Assembly: GCA_963750935.1 (NCBI GenBank)
Contig: CAVVSR010000005.1
Span: forward strand, 70,959 to 134,958
Direction of reading: 5' to 3'
Length of the DNA stretch: 64,000 nt
From: JACCXG01 sp963750935
Lineage (GTDB): Bacteria > Acidobacteriota > Vicinamibacteria > Vicinamibacterales > 2-12-FULL-66-21
Under the pieces are notes generated by a model. It did no database searches and was not told the origin of the DNA. It saw only the letters and a program-made list of their open reading frames with translations. Position 1 is the first letter of the stretch. Each line of letters begins with the position of its first letter. The position numbers were made by a program, and so were the translations under genes. Shown in pieces: positions 54,011 through 63,609 of this stretch.

Positions 54011-57000
54011 ATGACACGACGCAACATTCACCCATCCGTCACTGTTGCGGTTGGGTTACTCGTCTTCACTTTCTTCTCCGCGCAGCTCCCGGCGCAGACC
54101 CTGTATGGCACGCTGGTCGGCAACATCACCGACCCGGGCGGCTTGCCGGTGGTGGGCGCCACGGTGCGCGCCGTGCATTCCGGCACCGGCCTGGCGCGCG
54201 AGACCAAAACGAACGAGCGTGGAGGCTTCCAGTTTTCGGACCTGCAGTCGGGTTCCTACGACCTGACCGTGGACGCGCCGTCGTTCGCGCCGCTCACCAG
54301 GACCGGCCTGCAGATCTCGGCGAACGCCGTCGTCCGCGCGGACTCACAACTGCAGTTGCCGACGGTCGCGGAGGCGGTCACCGTTGCAGCCTCGGCGGTC
54401 CGGCTGCAAACCGATCGCGCGGAGGTTCGCAGCGAGATCGACACGACGCAGGTCAACTCCCTGCCTGTGTCTGGCGTACGGAACTACACGGCCCTGCTGG
54501 GGCTCGTGCCCGGCGTCTCGCCGCCCGCCCCCGCCCATTCCCTGGCCGCCAATCCGCAGGAGTCGCTGGCGGCTTTCGTCGGCGGGCAGAGCGACGAGAG
54601 GAACGATACCCGGATCGACGGCGCCGGCAACACGTTCGTCTGGCTGCCGCGCCTCGTGGCCTACAGCCCGCCGCTCGAAACCATCGAGGCCGTCAGCGTC
54701 GTGACCAACAGCATGGACGCCGAGACAGGCATGGCTGGGGGCGCGGCCGTCAACGTGCTCACGAAATCCGGCACCAACAGCTTCAACGGGACGCTCTTCG
54801 AATACAACAGCAACGGCGCCCTCAAAGCGCGGAACGTGTTCTATTTCGATCCCCAGAAGCCCAAGTTCAATCAGAACCAGTGGGGAGGGACGCTTGGCGG
54901 GCCAATACTGAAAAACAAGCTATTTTTCTTCAGCAGCCACGAGCGGACCAATCGCAGTATCAATGTCTCGAGGTTCTTCACGGTGCCCACCGTCGAGGCG
55001 CGGAGAGGCGATTTCAGCAGCTACGGCACGACCATCTACGATCCGCTCACCGGCAATCCGAACGGGTCCGGCCGCACCGCCTTCGCCAACAACATCATTC
55101 CGCAGGAGCGGATCAGCAGGGTCGCCCGCCAGATCATCGAGTGGTTGCCCCTGCCGACTACCTCGGCGATCAGTTCGAACTACTTTGCGTCAGGCGTTGC
55201 AGACTTCGATCGCCACTCGACGGATGTGAAGGTCAACTGGAACCCCTCGGGAAGATTCACCATGTTCGGGCGCGCCAGCATTCTGAAGTTTTCCGGGTGG
55301 ACGCCGGTTCCGTTCGGCCGTGCCTCGGGCGGAGCCATACCGCCGGACCTGACCGAAGGTCCCGTGGACGGCCTGAACAAGAGCATCTCCGTCGGTGTCA
55401 CGTACACGATCACCCCGACGCTGTTGCTGGATGGCACGGTCGGCTTCAACTACGTCACGCCCGAGGCGCTCCATGCCCTGTGGGGGGAGAACATCGGACT
55501 GGACGACTTGCAGCTTCCGGGCACGAACGATCCGAACGACATTACCTACAGCGGCATGCCGCAGTTCAGGGTCTCGGGGTATTCGACCTTTGGCAACCCG
55601 GGGAGCGCGAGGCCGCAAACGTGGCACGACAACCAGCGCCGGTACAACGCGAATCTGTCGTGGGTCAAGGGAACGCATGGGTTCCGGTTCGGGTTCGATC
55701 TCTCGAACGAGCACATGAACCACTGGCAGATAGAAGCCGGCGGCGGGCCGCGCGGCGACTTCGCCTACAGCGGGGGGACGACGGGAATCCTCAACGGTCC
55801 GGCGACCAATCAGCACAATGCGTTCGCGGCGTTTCTGCTCGGGCTTCCCTCCTCCGTTGGCAAGGCGGTCGCTCCCGAATTGCCGCTGACGACGCGCGCG
55901 TGGAGGCAGGGGTTCTATGCACGCGACCAGTGGCAGGCGACGGCTGACCTGACGCTCACCCTGGGCGTGCGCGCCGAGTACTACCCGGTTGTCACCCGGA
56001 AGAACACCGGCGTCGCCCTGTACGACGTCGCGACCAACACGGCGCGTATCGGCGGCGTCGGCTCGGTTCCTGAGGACGTCGGCACGTCCGAACGTGTGCA
56101 CTTCGCGCCACGGCTTGGCGCCGCGTACCGAATCGGCGACAAGTGGGTCGTGCGCGGCGGCTACGGGGTCAGCACCGATCCGTTCTCCCTGGCGCGCCTG
56201 TTCCGTACGAATTATCCCGCGATTGTGGCAATGGACATCGTGCCCGCGAACTCGTTCGGGTTCGTCGGGAGAACCGAAGATGGCATCCCGCCCGTGCCGA
56301 TTCCGGATCCCGGCAACGGGATCATCGCGATTCCCGGCAATGTGATCGCCACGGCCATGGAGGGGGAATTCAACCGCGGCTATACCCAGAGCTACAACGT
56401 GACGGTCCAGCGTGAGCTCAATTGGGGGTTCGTCGCCCAGGCCGGCTACGTCGGATCGCGCACCGTTCGCCCGCTGTTGACGATGGAGCTGAATTACGCG
56501 CTGCCGGGCGGCGGCAACACCGGCAGGATCCTCAACCAGCAGTACGGCCGCACCGCGAGCACGACACTGCAGCTGCCGTATGAAGATGGGACCGGGCGAT
56601 ACGACTCGCTGCAGGCGACGCTGACCCGCCGCTTCAGCAACGGCTTCCAGCTGCAGACCAGCTACACGTACTCGAAATCGATTTCGTGGGGCACGTCGTG
56701 GATGGATCCGTCGCAGTTCCACCGGAATCGCGCGCTCAGCTCCTTCGACCGTCCGCACAATCTCCAGGTCGGGTGGGTGGCGGAACTGCCCTTCGGCGAG
56801 GGCAAGCCGTTCGCCACTGAAGGCCTCGCCAGGCTGTTGTTCGGCGGATGGCAACTGAACGGCATTTTCAGCAGCTACAGTGGCACCCCGTTCACCGTCA
56901 CGGCGTCGGGCACATCGCTCAATGCGCCGGGCAACCTGCAGACCGCGGATCAGGTGCTGTCGGACGTGAAGATTCTCGGGGGGACCGGGCCGGGACAGTC

Positions 57001-57322
57001 GTACTTCGATCCGCTGGCGTTCCGCTCGGTCACCGACGTGCGCTATGGCACGACCGAGCTGAACACCCTGCGAGGTCCGGGCGTCGTGAACCTGGACCTG
57101 GGATTGTTCCGCGAGTTCCGGGTTCGTGACCTGCGGATCCAGTTCAGGGCCGAGGCGTTCAACGCGACGAACACGCCGCATTTCAACAACCCCGGTTCCA
57201 ACGTCTCCAACATGCGCCTGAATCCTGACGGCAGCGTGAATACGCTGGGCGGGTATACCGAGATCACCAGCGCCCGGCCGGACGAGCGGCAGGTGCGCCT
57301 CGGCGTCAGGGTCGCGTTCTGA
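54011..57322 (+). CDS. Oar-like TonB-dependent receptor
   Basis: 1103 residues, intact. Signal peptide (VAVGLLVFTFFSAQLPAQ), carboxypeptidase-regulatory-like domain (LVGNITDPGGLPVVGATV, FQFSDLQSGSYDLTVDA), and plug (VNSLPVSGVRNYTALLGLV, RIDGAGNTFVWLPR, GGAAVNVLTKSGTNSFNG). The barrel follows (NQNQWGGTLGGPILKN, RGGYGVSTDPFSLAR, FNRGYTQSYNVTVQRELNWG), ending VRLGVRVAF. Outer membrane, TonB-energised; probably imports oligosaccharides or other large nutrients. AGAGGTG serves as a weak ribosome-binding site. A convergent ADOP permease gene ends 16 bp downstream. Confidence 0.93.
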   Translation: MTRRNIHPSVTVAVGLLVFTFFSAQLPAQTLYGTLVGNITDPGGLPVVGATVRAVHSGTGLARETKTNERGGFQFSDLQSGSYDLTVDAPSFAPLTRTGLQISANAVVRADSQLQLPTVAEAVTVAASAVRLQTDRAEVRSEIDTTQVNSLPVSGVRNYTALLGLVPGVSPPAPAHSLAANPQESLAAFVGGQSDERNDTRIDGAGNTFVWLPRLVAYSPPLETIEAVSVVTNSMDAETGMAGGAAVNVLTKSGTNSFNGTLFEYNSNGALKARNVFYFDPQKPKFNQNQWGGTLGGPILKNKLFFFSSHERTNRSINVSRFFTVPTVEARRGDFSSYGTTIYDPLTGNPNGSGRTAFANNIIPQERISRVARQIIEWLPLPTTSAISSNYFASGVADFDRHSTDVKVNWNPSGRFTMFGRASILKFSGWTPVPFGRASGGAIPPDLTEGPVDGLNKSISVGVTYTITPTLLLDGTVGFNYVTPEALHALWGENIGLDDLQLPGTNDPNDITYSGMPQFRVSGYSTFGNPGSARPQTWHDNQRRYNANLSWVKGTHGFRFGFDLSNEHMNHWQIEAGGGPRGDFAYSGGTTGILNGPATNQHNAFAAFLLGLPSSVGKAVAPELPLTTRAWRQGFYARDQWQATADLTLTLGVRAEYYPVVTRKNTGVALYDVATNTARIGGVGSVPEDVGTSERVHFAPRLGAAYRIGDKWVVRGGYGVSTDPFSLARLFRTNYPAIVAMDIVPANSFGFVGRTEDGIPPVPIPDPGNGIIAIPGNVIATAMEGEFNRGYTQSYNVTVQRELNWGFVAQAGYVGSRTVRPLLTMELNYALPGGGNTGRILNQQYGRTASTTLQLPYEDGTGRYDSLQATLTRRFSNGFQLQTSYTYSKSISWGTSWMDPSQFHRNRALSSFDRPHNLQVGWVAELPFGEGKPFATEGLARLLFGGWQLNGIFSSYSGTPFTVTASGTSLNAPGNLQTADQVLSDVKILGGTGPGQSYFDPLAFRSVTDVRYGTTELNTLRGPGVVNLDLGLFREFRVRDLRIQFRAEAFNATNTPHFNNPGSNVSNMRLNPDGSVNTLGGYTEITSARPDERQVRLGVRVAF

Positions 57323-57337
57323 GCGACCCTGACACCT

Positions 57338-59810
57338 TTACTCAGCGCGCAGCGCGTCCATCGGCGCCATGGTCCGCAGGCGCCACGCGCCGCAGAGTGC
57401 TGCCAGCGCGGTGCCCCCGAGCAAGACCGCGGCAGCCGTTGCATACGCGAGTGGATCGAGCGCGCTCACGCCGGCCAGCATCGATGTGAACAGGCGAGCG
57501 ACCGCCGCGGCGAGCAAGAGACCGGCCGCGGCGCCCACCGCGACGGGAACGAGCGCGGCGGACACGCCGTGGCGCACCAGATCGCGCGGCGTCGCGCCGA
57601 GCGCGAGCCGCACGCCGAATTCGCGTTGGCGTGATTCGGCGAGGTACGCGACGAGACCGAACACGCCGCCGATGCCGAGCAGCAGCGCGGTGAGACCGAA
57701 GCCGGAGAAGAACCACGCGCCCAGCCGTTGACGACCAAGGTCCGCGTCGATGACCTCGCGGCCGGTTGCGACCTTGACCCATCGCGTTCCGGGCATGGCT
57801 TCGGTCGCGGCCCTCCGGACCGTATCGGCGAGCGTCCCCGGGTTGGCAGCTCGGACGATGTACCTGTGCCCGCGCCCCTCGCGGGCTGTTGCTGACCGTC
57901 ATCACGACCCCTGTGGCAGGTCGCGCGAAGGAACCAAAAACGAAATCGCGGGTCACTCCGACGACCTGGATCCGGCCGAGGCGCGTTCCCGGGGACGAGA
58001 ACACTTTTCCTAGAGGGTTCCCCCCGGGCCAGAGTGTCTGCCCAAGCGAGGCCGTCATGAGTGCCGGTGCCGGGCTGACGCCCGCATCGTTCGCGGTGAG
58101 CGCGCGGCCTGCGACGAGCGGCACGCCAAGTGCTTCGGCGAGTTCGGCGCTGCCGGTGATCCTGCCGAGCAGCACCTCGCGACGCACACCGTCCGCTTCT
58201 ACGGACGTTGGCTTGAGCAGGAGCGTGGCGGGTTCCAGACCTATCGGCGACGAGCCCTCGGCAACGTCGCTCACGCCGGGAACCGAAACAAGCGCGTCGC
58301 GGACCCGTGCTTTCCGTTCACCGCGAATTCGCGTCAGACCGGCCTGGTCGAATGTGTCCCAGTCGCTCGGCTTCTTGATGGACGCGAAGTCGCTCGGGGC
58401 GCTCACGTCGACGGTGACGAATGCGGTGTGCTCGACGTCGAAGCCTGCTCCACGCCCGAATCCATGACTGACCGCGCGAACGAACAACCCGGCGGCGATG
58501 AGGACGACGATCGTCGCCGCGACGTGCAGCGCCAGCAGCATTTGCCGGATCCGCTGAGAGGCAGCCGACGCGGTTGCGCTCGGACCTGCCAGCAGGTCCC
58601 CGGCCAGCCTCGCACGCGTGAAACGCACAATCGGCAGCGACGCGGCGGCCATCAGCGTGAGCACCGTCGCGGCGACCGCGACACCGAGCACGCGCCAGTC
58701 GATCGAGAGATCGAGACGCCCCAGATTCACGCCGCCCGGCAGGTTGAGTGACGGAATGAACCGGAGACTCCACATGGCGACGAGCACGGCACCGATCGTT
58801 CCGGCCACGGCGACCAGCAGCAACTCGCGCGCAAGTTCTCCCACGAGACGGCCTCGCGACGCACCCATCGCGAGCCGCACCGCCAGCTCGCGCCGGCGCC
58901 GCTCGTAGTGAACCAGTACCAGGGCGGCAAGCGTCGCGCAGCCGCCGGCGAGCACGAGGCACGCGAGGCCGGCGACGACGCCGACGGCATTGCCTTCGCG
59001 AATGGGAATCGTCCGGGATGTCGGCGTACCGTAGATGTCCTTCAGCCGAAGGATTGCGAGTCCCTTCCAGCGCTCGTCCTTCAGCAGCAGAGACCGTTCG
59101 GCCTCCGCCGGCGACACTCCCGGCGCCAGCCGGGCGAAGATCATGAGCGTGACGCTGTTCGTCGAGGCGCCAACGGTGCGAGGCACGAGGGTGCTGGGAA
59201 TCCAGACGTCCGTTCGTTCTCCCCGGCGCGCTCCGTCGAAATCTTTCGGTGCAATCCCGATGATTCGCACGGCCAGCGGCTGCGCGGCGACGACGGCGCC
59301 GATGATGTCGGCGCGACGGTCGAATGCACGGGACCACAGCCGATCGCTGATGATCGCGACAGGTTCGGCTCCCTCCCGGTCATCGGCGGTGGTGAAACCG
59401 CGTCCGCGCACGGGAACGCCGAGCAGGCGGAAGTACTCCGGCGTGACGCCGATGGTCTCGACCGCCTGTCCGTTGATGGCCAGGCGCGGCACCGGGTTGC
59501 CCTCACCTCTCTCGTCGTCGCTGAGCACTTGACCGGCGAGTGCGTCGAAGGGGTGCGGGCGCGTGTTCGTCAGGAACGCCCCGTCGAGGGTGGTGAACCC
59601 GATGAATGGCGGCATGACCGTCACCAGCCGATCGGCGTCGGGAAACGGGAGCGGCCGCAGCCACAACGCATTGACGACAGTGAAGACGACGAGATTGACA
59701 CCGACCGCGACAGCGGCGGTGGTCGTCGCGAACGTGAAGTAGCCGCAATGGCGCCGTACGAGTCTCGGCAGACTCGAGAGGCGGAACAACCATGGGCGAA
59801 TCGTGCGCAA
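57338..59810 (-). CDS. ADOP-type ABC transporter permease (MacB/FtsX-like), frameshifted near 3' end
   Basis: From 59810: a membrane helix (FTFATTTAAVAVGVNLVVFT), the periplasmic MacB-like domain (RLVTVMPPFIGFTT, FRLLGVPVRGRGFT, WSRAFDRRADIIG), an FtsX block (CLVLAGGCATLAALVLVHYE, RRRELAVRLAMGASRGRL), a second periplasmic part and second FtsX block. After about 57890 (VVMTVSNSP) the protein resumes in another frame as TRWVKVATGREVIDADL, FGLTALLLGIGGVFGLVAYL, RQREFGVRLALGATPRDL, and ends RTMAPMDALRAE (stop 57338). ADOP permeases work without a fused ATPase. No PadR gene is adjacent. Confidence 0.85.
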
Positions 59811-59908
59811 CGTTGTTGCTCCTCGTCAGTTCGCAGGAGGACGGCTGCGTCGTCCTAATCGAAGAATTCTCTCCAGCTCGCGCAATTCCACTGAGGCTCT
59901 CGATTGGG

Positions 59909-62752
59909 CTATTGCACGGGAATGCGGAACAGATTTCGCTGGGTCGTACCACGATAAAAGGCGTAGACATCCGGCGATGGACCAGGCACGGCCGTCAACT
60001 CGTCGATTCTGCGGGCGCCGGGAAGTTGAGCGATGTCCTGCTCCGAAGCAAGTCCCCCTCGTGGCACTGGAGGCAAGGCCTGGCCGGGCTGCAGCGGAAT
60101 GATGTAGCTGCGGCCGGCGGCAATGGGGCCGCCGGAAATAGAGAACGAGTCTCCACGCGGCGACCAACTCCAGTCGATGTTATTGACAATGGAGACCGAT
60201 GGTTGCCCGCCTAACGAAAAAGCCTGAAAGCCTGCCCCTTCCCCGCTCGGAAGCGGCGCCCATCCCGCGACCCATTGGCCGTCCCGGGAAACACCTCTCA
60301 GTATGAGAATAGATTCCTCAACCGCCTTCCGCAGTCCGGACCCGTCCGCGTGAACGCGGTAAACAAAGTTCGAGTTGTGGCGAAAAAAAATTTCACCGCT
60401 CGGACCAAATCTCGGCTGTCGCCCCTCGACATTCGGGATCTGCCGCGGCGGCAAATGCCGGTCGAGCGGGGCGACCCACAGTCGCCGGATCCGTTCTGAG
60501 TCTTCCGCCTCCATGACCACACGCTGACCATCAACAGAAAGGTCATACTCGAGCGCCTGAAAGCCCGGAAAGAGCGGCTCGGAACGGCCGGATTCCAGGT
60601 CCGCGACCCAGATTTCACCAGGCCGCCTGGAAAAAGGGGTCGGGGCTTCTTTGACGATTGCGTAGACGAGTTTCTTGCCGTCAGGAGTGAACTTCGGGTT
60701 ATCAGCGACGCCTTCCAGCGCAGAAATCTGTCGCTCGCCACGCGCGTCGTGAAGCCATATCGACCTGGCCTGCATCGCCACGGCGGTAATGAAGGAGCGG
60801 CCATCGGGCGCCATCGCAATGCCTTGCTCCGCCGTGGCACCTGAGGTGACTTGCTCCGGCTTGCCATCAGGGAACCGCTGCCGCCAGATGTGATTGACGC
60901 CTCCGGCGTCCGAGTTGACATACATCCATGTGTTGTCGGGCGACCACGCCGCAAACGTACAAGCGCCCCCCAGTGGTCCGACCTGTCGTCCGGGTGAACT
61001 GCCATCCATTGGAATCAACCGACACGGCATCCAGTTGTGATGGTGATCCATCTCCACGAGGAGCACGGATTTTCCATCTGGCGACGGATAGGATCGATGC
61101 GCCATGCCATCGTCGTGCGCTGGCCAGTAAACATTGCGCTGGCTCGCCCGTGTTTCGTCGGCCCTGACGATCCCCATATGCGGAATCTTCTTGAGATCCA
61201 TCTCAGAAAACAGCACTTGCCCGGGAGCGCTCCAGATAAGCCCCGAGGCATTGCGCAGCCACCGCCTCGGCTCGCCACCTGCGCTGGAAACGAGCCAGGT
61301 GTACCAGCCGAATTGGTGGTCAACGGTGGTATATGCGACCTGCTCGCCGTCCGGAGAAAACACCGGACTCATTTTCTGCAAGCTGTCGTGCGTCAGTTGT
61401 ACGGCCTCGCCATCGGGCAGAGTTTTCACGTAGATCTGGCCGGGGCCGAAGAACGTCTCCGGGCCGCGAACGAAGGCGACCTTGCGCCCATCCGGGGAAA
61501 ATGCGGGCTGGCTGACGGAGTCCGGTAGTCTGGTGATTGGGATCCAGTCGGAGAACCTGGCGCCGCCAGCCGAGCCGCTCGACCAAACGGCCGCGCCGAT
61601 CGCCACCGCCGCGAGCGCGGTGACCGCAATTGCACCGACTTGCCACGGGTTCCACCCGCGCTGTGCCTGCTCGAGAGTCTTCCGCGCGTCAGTGATACTT
61701 TGCAGGCGGCTGGCACCGTCCTTGTCGAGACACCGCCGCAGCAGTGCACGGATCCTGCGCGGAGTTGCGCCGGGCAGAGCCTTCCAGTCTGGCTGGCAAT
61801 TCAGGACTGCCGCAATCGTGTCAGAGGACGACTCGCCCTGAAACGCTCGTTTCCCGCTGAGCAGCTCATACAGCAGGCAGCCAAATGCCCAGATGTCGGT
61901 CCGCTCATCGACCTCGTTCCCTCGCGCCTGCTCCGGGCTCATATACGCCGGAGAGCCGACGACGTGTCCGGCCAGCGTTTCCTGTCCATTACTCAGGCTC
62001 GACGGGGAAAGATGCTCGGTCTCTCCTGTCGCCCCGACAGCTTTCGCCAACCCGAAATCCAGCACCTTCACCTTGCCTTCGGGCGTGACCTTGACGTTGG
62101 CTGGCTTGATATCGCGGTGGATGATGCCCTTGGCGTGAGCGGCTTCCAGCGCCTCGGCGACCTGCCGCGCATAATCGAGCGCCTTCTCGACCGGGATCGG
62201 ACCGCTCAGAATCTCGCCCTCTACGAGCTCCATTACCAAGTGGTTCAGGGGCCCCGCCTTTTCCAGGCCATAGATCGCCGCGATCTTCGGATGGTTCAGT
62301 GAGGCCAGGACGCGGGCCTCGCGGCTGAAGCGTGCGATCCGTTCGGGGTTAGCGCCGATCGCGGGCGGCAGCGTCTTGATCGCGACATCACGACTCAGGC
62401 GAGTATCGTGCGCCCGGTAGACTTCCCCCATCCCGCCCGCTCCGATCGCTGCGACGATTTCGTATGGTCCCAGGCGAGCACCAGGGACGAGCGCCATTTC
62501 CTCGGACGGAATGGCTTGGGGCTGTGCGACGAGTACCGATGACGACTGCGCGAGTGTTGTCTCTGACGTGAATAACGGCGTTTCCCCAAACTGACCAGCG
62601 GCATCGTGCGCCGCCAGCATCGTCTCGACTTCTCGCCGCAGGTTCGTGTCTCCCCGGCACGCCTCGGTCACAAACGCACCGCGGCGCTCAGGAGCGCACG
62701 CGCGCGCGGCATGGAACATCTCCGTAACCTGATGCCAGCGTTCAGGCGTCAT
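59909..62752 (-). CDS. Ser/Thr protein kinase with PD40 propeller, sigma-linked
   Basis: 947 residues. A kinase-family N-terminal prefix (MTPERWHQVTEMFHAARA, EVETMLAAHDAAGQFGET) precedes the kinase domain (about 98-365): IGAGGMGEVYRAHD, VAIKTLPPA, HRDIKPANVKV, LDFGLAKAVG, PAYMSPEQARGNEVD, DIWAFGCLLYELLSG. A membrane helix (VGAIAVTALAAVAIGAAVW) and propeller follow (PAFSPDGRKVAFVRG, PVFSPDGEQVAYTT, PKFTPDGKKLVYAI). It lies downstream of an ECF sigma gene on the same strand, the usual acidobacterial pairing with the MTPERW prefix, which suggests kinase and sigma share a signalling path. Confidence 0.93.
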   Translation of the reverse strand: MTPERWHQVTEMFHAARACAPERRGAFVTEACRGDTNLRREVETMLAAHDAAGQFGETPLFTSETTLAQSSSVLVAQPQAIPSEEMALVPGARLGPYEIVAAIGAGGMGEVYRAHDTRLSRDVAIKTLPPAIGANPERIARFSREARVLASLNHPKIAAIYGLEKAGPLNHLVMELVEGEILSGPIPVEKALDYARQVAEALEAAHAKGIIHRDIKPANVKVTPEGKVKVLDFGLAKAVGATGETEHLSPSSLSNGQETLAGHVVGSPAYMSPEQARGNEVDERTDIWAFGCLLYELLSGKRAFQGESSSDTIAAVLNCQPDWKALPGATPRRIRALLRRCLDKDGASRLQSITDARKTLEQAQRGWNPWQVGAIAVTALAAVAIGAAVWSSGSAGGARFSDWIPITRLPDSVSQPAFSPDGRKVAFVRGPETFFGPGQIYVKTLPDGEAVQLTHDSLQKMSPVFSPDGEQVAYTTVDHQFGWYTWLVSSAGGEPRRWLRNASGLIWSAPGQVLFSEMDLKKIPHMGIVRADETRASQRNVYWPAHDDGMAHRSYPSPDGKSVLLVEMDHHHNWMPCRLIPMDGSSPGRQVGPLGGACTFAAWSPDNTWMYVNSDAGGVNHIWRQRFPDGKPEQVTSGATAEQGIAMAPDGRSFITAVAMQARSIWLHDARGERQISALEGVADNPKFTPDGKKLVYAIVKEAPTPFSRRPGEIWVADLESGRSEPLFPGFQALEYDLSVDGQRVVMEAEDSERIRRLWVAPLDRHLPPRQIPNVEGRQPRFGPSGEIFFRHNSNFVYRVHADGSGLRKAVEESILILRGVSRDGQWVAGWAPLPSGEGAGFQAFSLGGQPSVSIVNNIDWSWSPRGDSFSISGGPIAAGRSYIIPLQPGQALPPVPRGGLASEQDIAQLPGARRIDELTAVPGPSPDVYAFYRGTTQRNLFRIPVQ

Positions 62753-62875
62753 GCTGAGGCCTTCAGTCGAGTGTCGATCCGGAGAGACTTCGCGCGAAGA
62801 GGAGAGCGGCGCATGGTGATCGAGTCCGCGGGCAAAGCTCGGATGAGGAAGCCTAGCGAAACGGCGACAGGAAAT

Positions 62876-63493
62876 CTAGTCGAGCGGAGCTCTGCCAGAC
62901 TGTTGGTTCAGGCGAGCATAGAGCCACGCGCGGGCTGCGTGCCACTCTCGCTCCACCGTGGCGACGGAGACGCGACACACGCGCCCGGTCTCTTCGAGGG
63001 ACAAGCCACCAAAAAAACGCAGTTCGGCGATCTGGCTTTTCCGGGCATCGAACGTCGCGAGCTCGCTGAGCGCCTGGTCGAGGTCCAGCACATCGACCGT
63101 GGGGGCCTGCGAGTGGGCCACATCCTCGTCGAGCGTGATGCGCGCCCACCGACCCGACCGCTTCGCCATGTTGCGAGCCCGCGCTCGGTCCACGAGGATG
63201 CGACGCATCATCTGGGAGGCGACGCCGAAGAACTGCGCGCGGTTCCGCCACTCCGCATGGTCCTGCTTGACAAGTCGGAGATAAGCCTCATGGACCAGTG
63301 CGGTCGGCTGCAACGTATGTCCGACGCGCTCACGTCGGAGCTGGGCCGCCGCGCGTCGCCTCAGCTCGTCATATACGACGGTCAGCAGCCGGTCTCCGGC
63401 CTCGACGTCCCCGGCCGTCCAGGCCCGCAATAACCCGCTGACGTCCGCATCCGAATCCTGCTTGGCCTTCATAAGATTTGCCCGAGCCCTCAT
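62876..63493 (-). CDS. ECF-type RNA polymerase sigma factor
   Basis: 205 residues; MKAKQDSDADVSG (63472) may be the real start. Region 2: LLTVVYDELRRRAAAQL, HEAYLRLVKQ, FFGVASQMMRRILVDRAR. Region 4: LATFDARKSQIAELRFFGG, LSLEETGRVCRVSVATVER, EWHAARAWLYARL. The long region 2 and LQPTALVHEAYLRL place it in the acidobacterial/planctomycete ECF group that lies next to Ser/Thr kinases and lacks a classic anti-sigma gene. The kinase gene follows after 123 bp. Confidence 0.92.
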   Translation of the reverse strand: MRARANLMKAKQDSDADVSGLLRAWTAGDVEAGDRLLTVVYDELRRRAAAQLRRERVGHTLQPTALVHEAYLRLVKQDHAEWRNRAQFFGVASQMMRRILVDRARARNMAKRSGRWARITLDEDVAHSQAPTVDVLDLDQALSELATFDARKSQIAELRFFGGLSLEETGRVCRVSVATVEREWHAARAWLYARLNQQSGRAPLD

Positions 63494-63609
63494 TTTGCGC
63501 CGTTTCGGAGCCCTGTGAGCAAATGTTCACCGCGTTCTCGCGTCTCCAGGTAGGAGGGGAATGCCGAATCCAGCACGTTCCCCGTTTCCATTCTCAAAAG
63601 GATGACGCG

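Noticed and set aside
54004..55947. A 647-codon frame on the plus strand within the receptor gene
   Set aside because: Out-of-phase shadow of the receptor; Arg- and Gln-rich with no signal peptide or motif.
55190..57181. A 663-codon minus-strand frame opposite the second TonB-dependent receptor
   Set aside because: Low-complexity Arg-rich composition and no motif; a shadow of the receptor gene.
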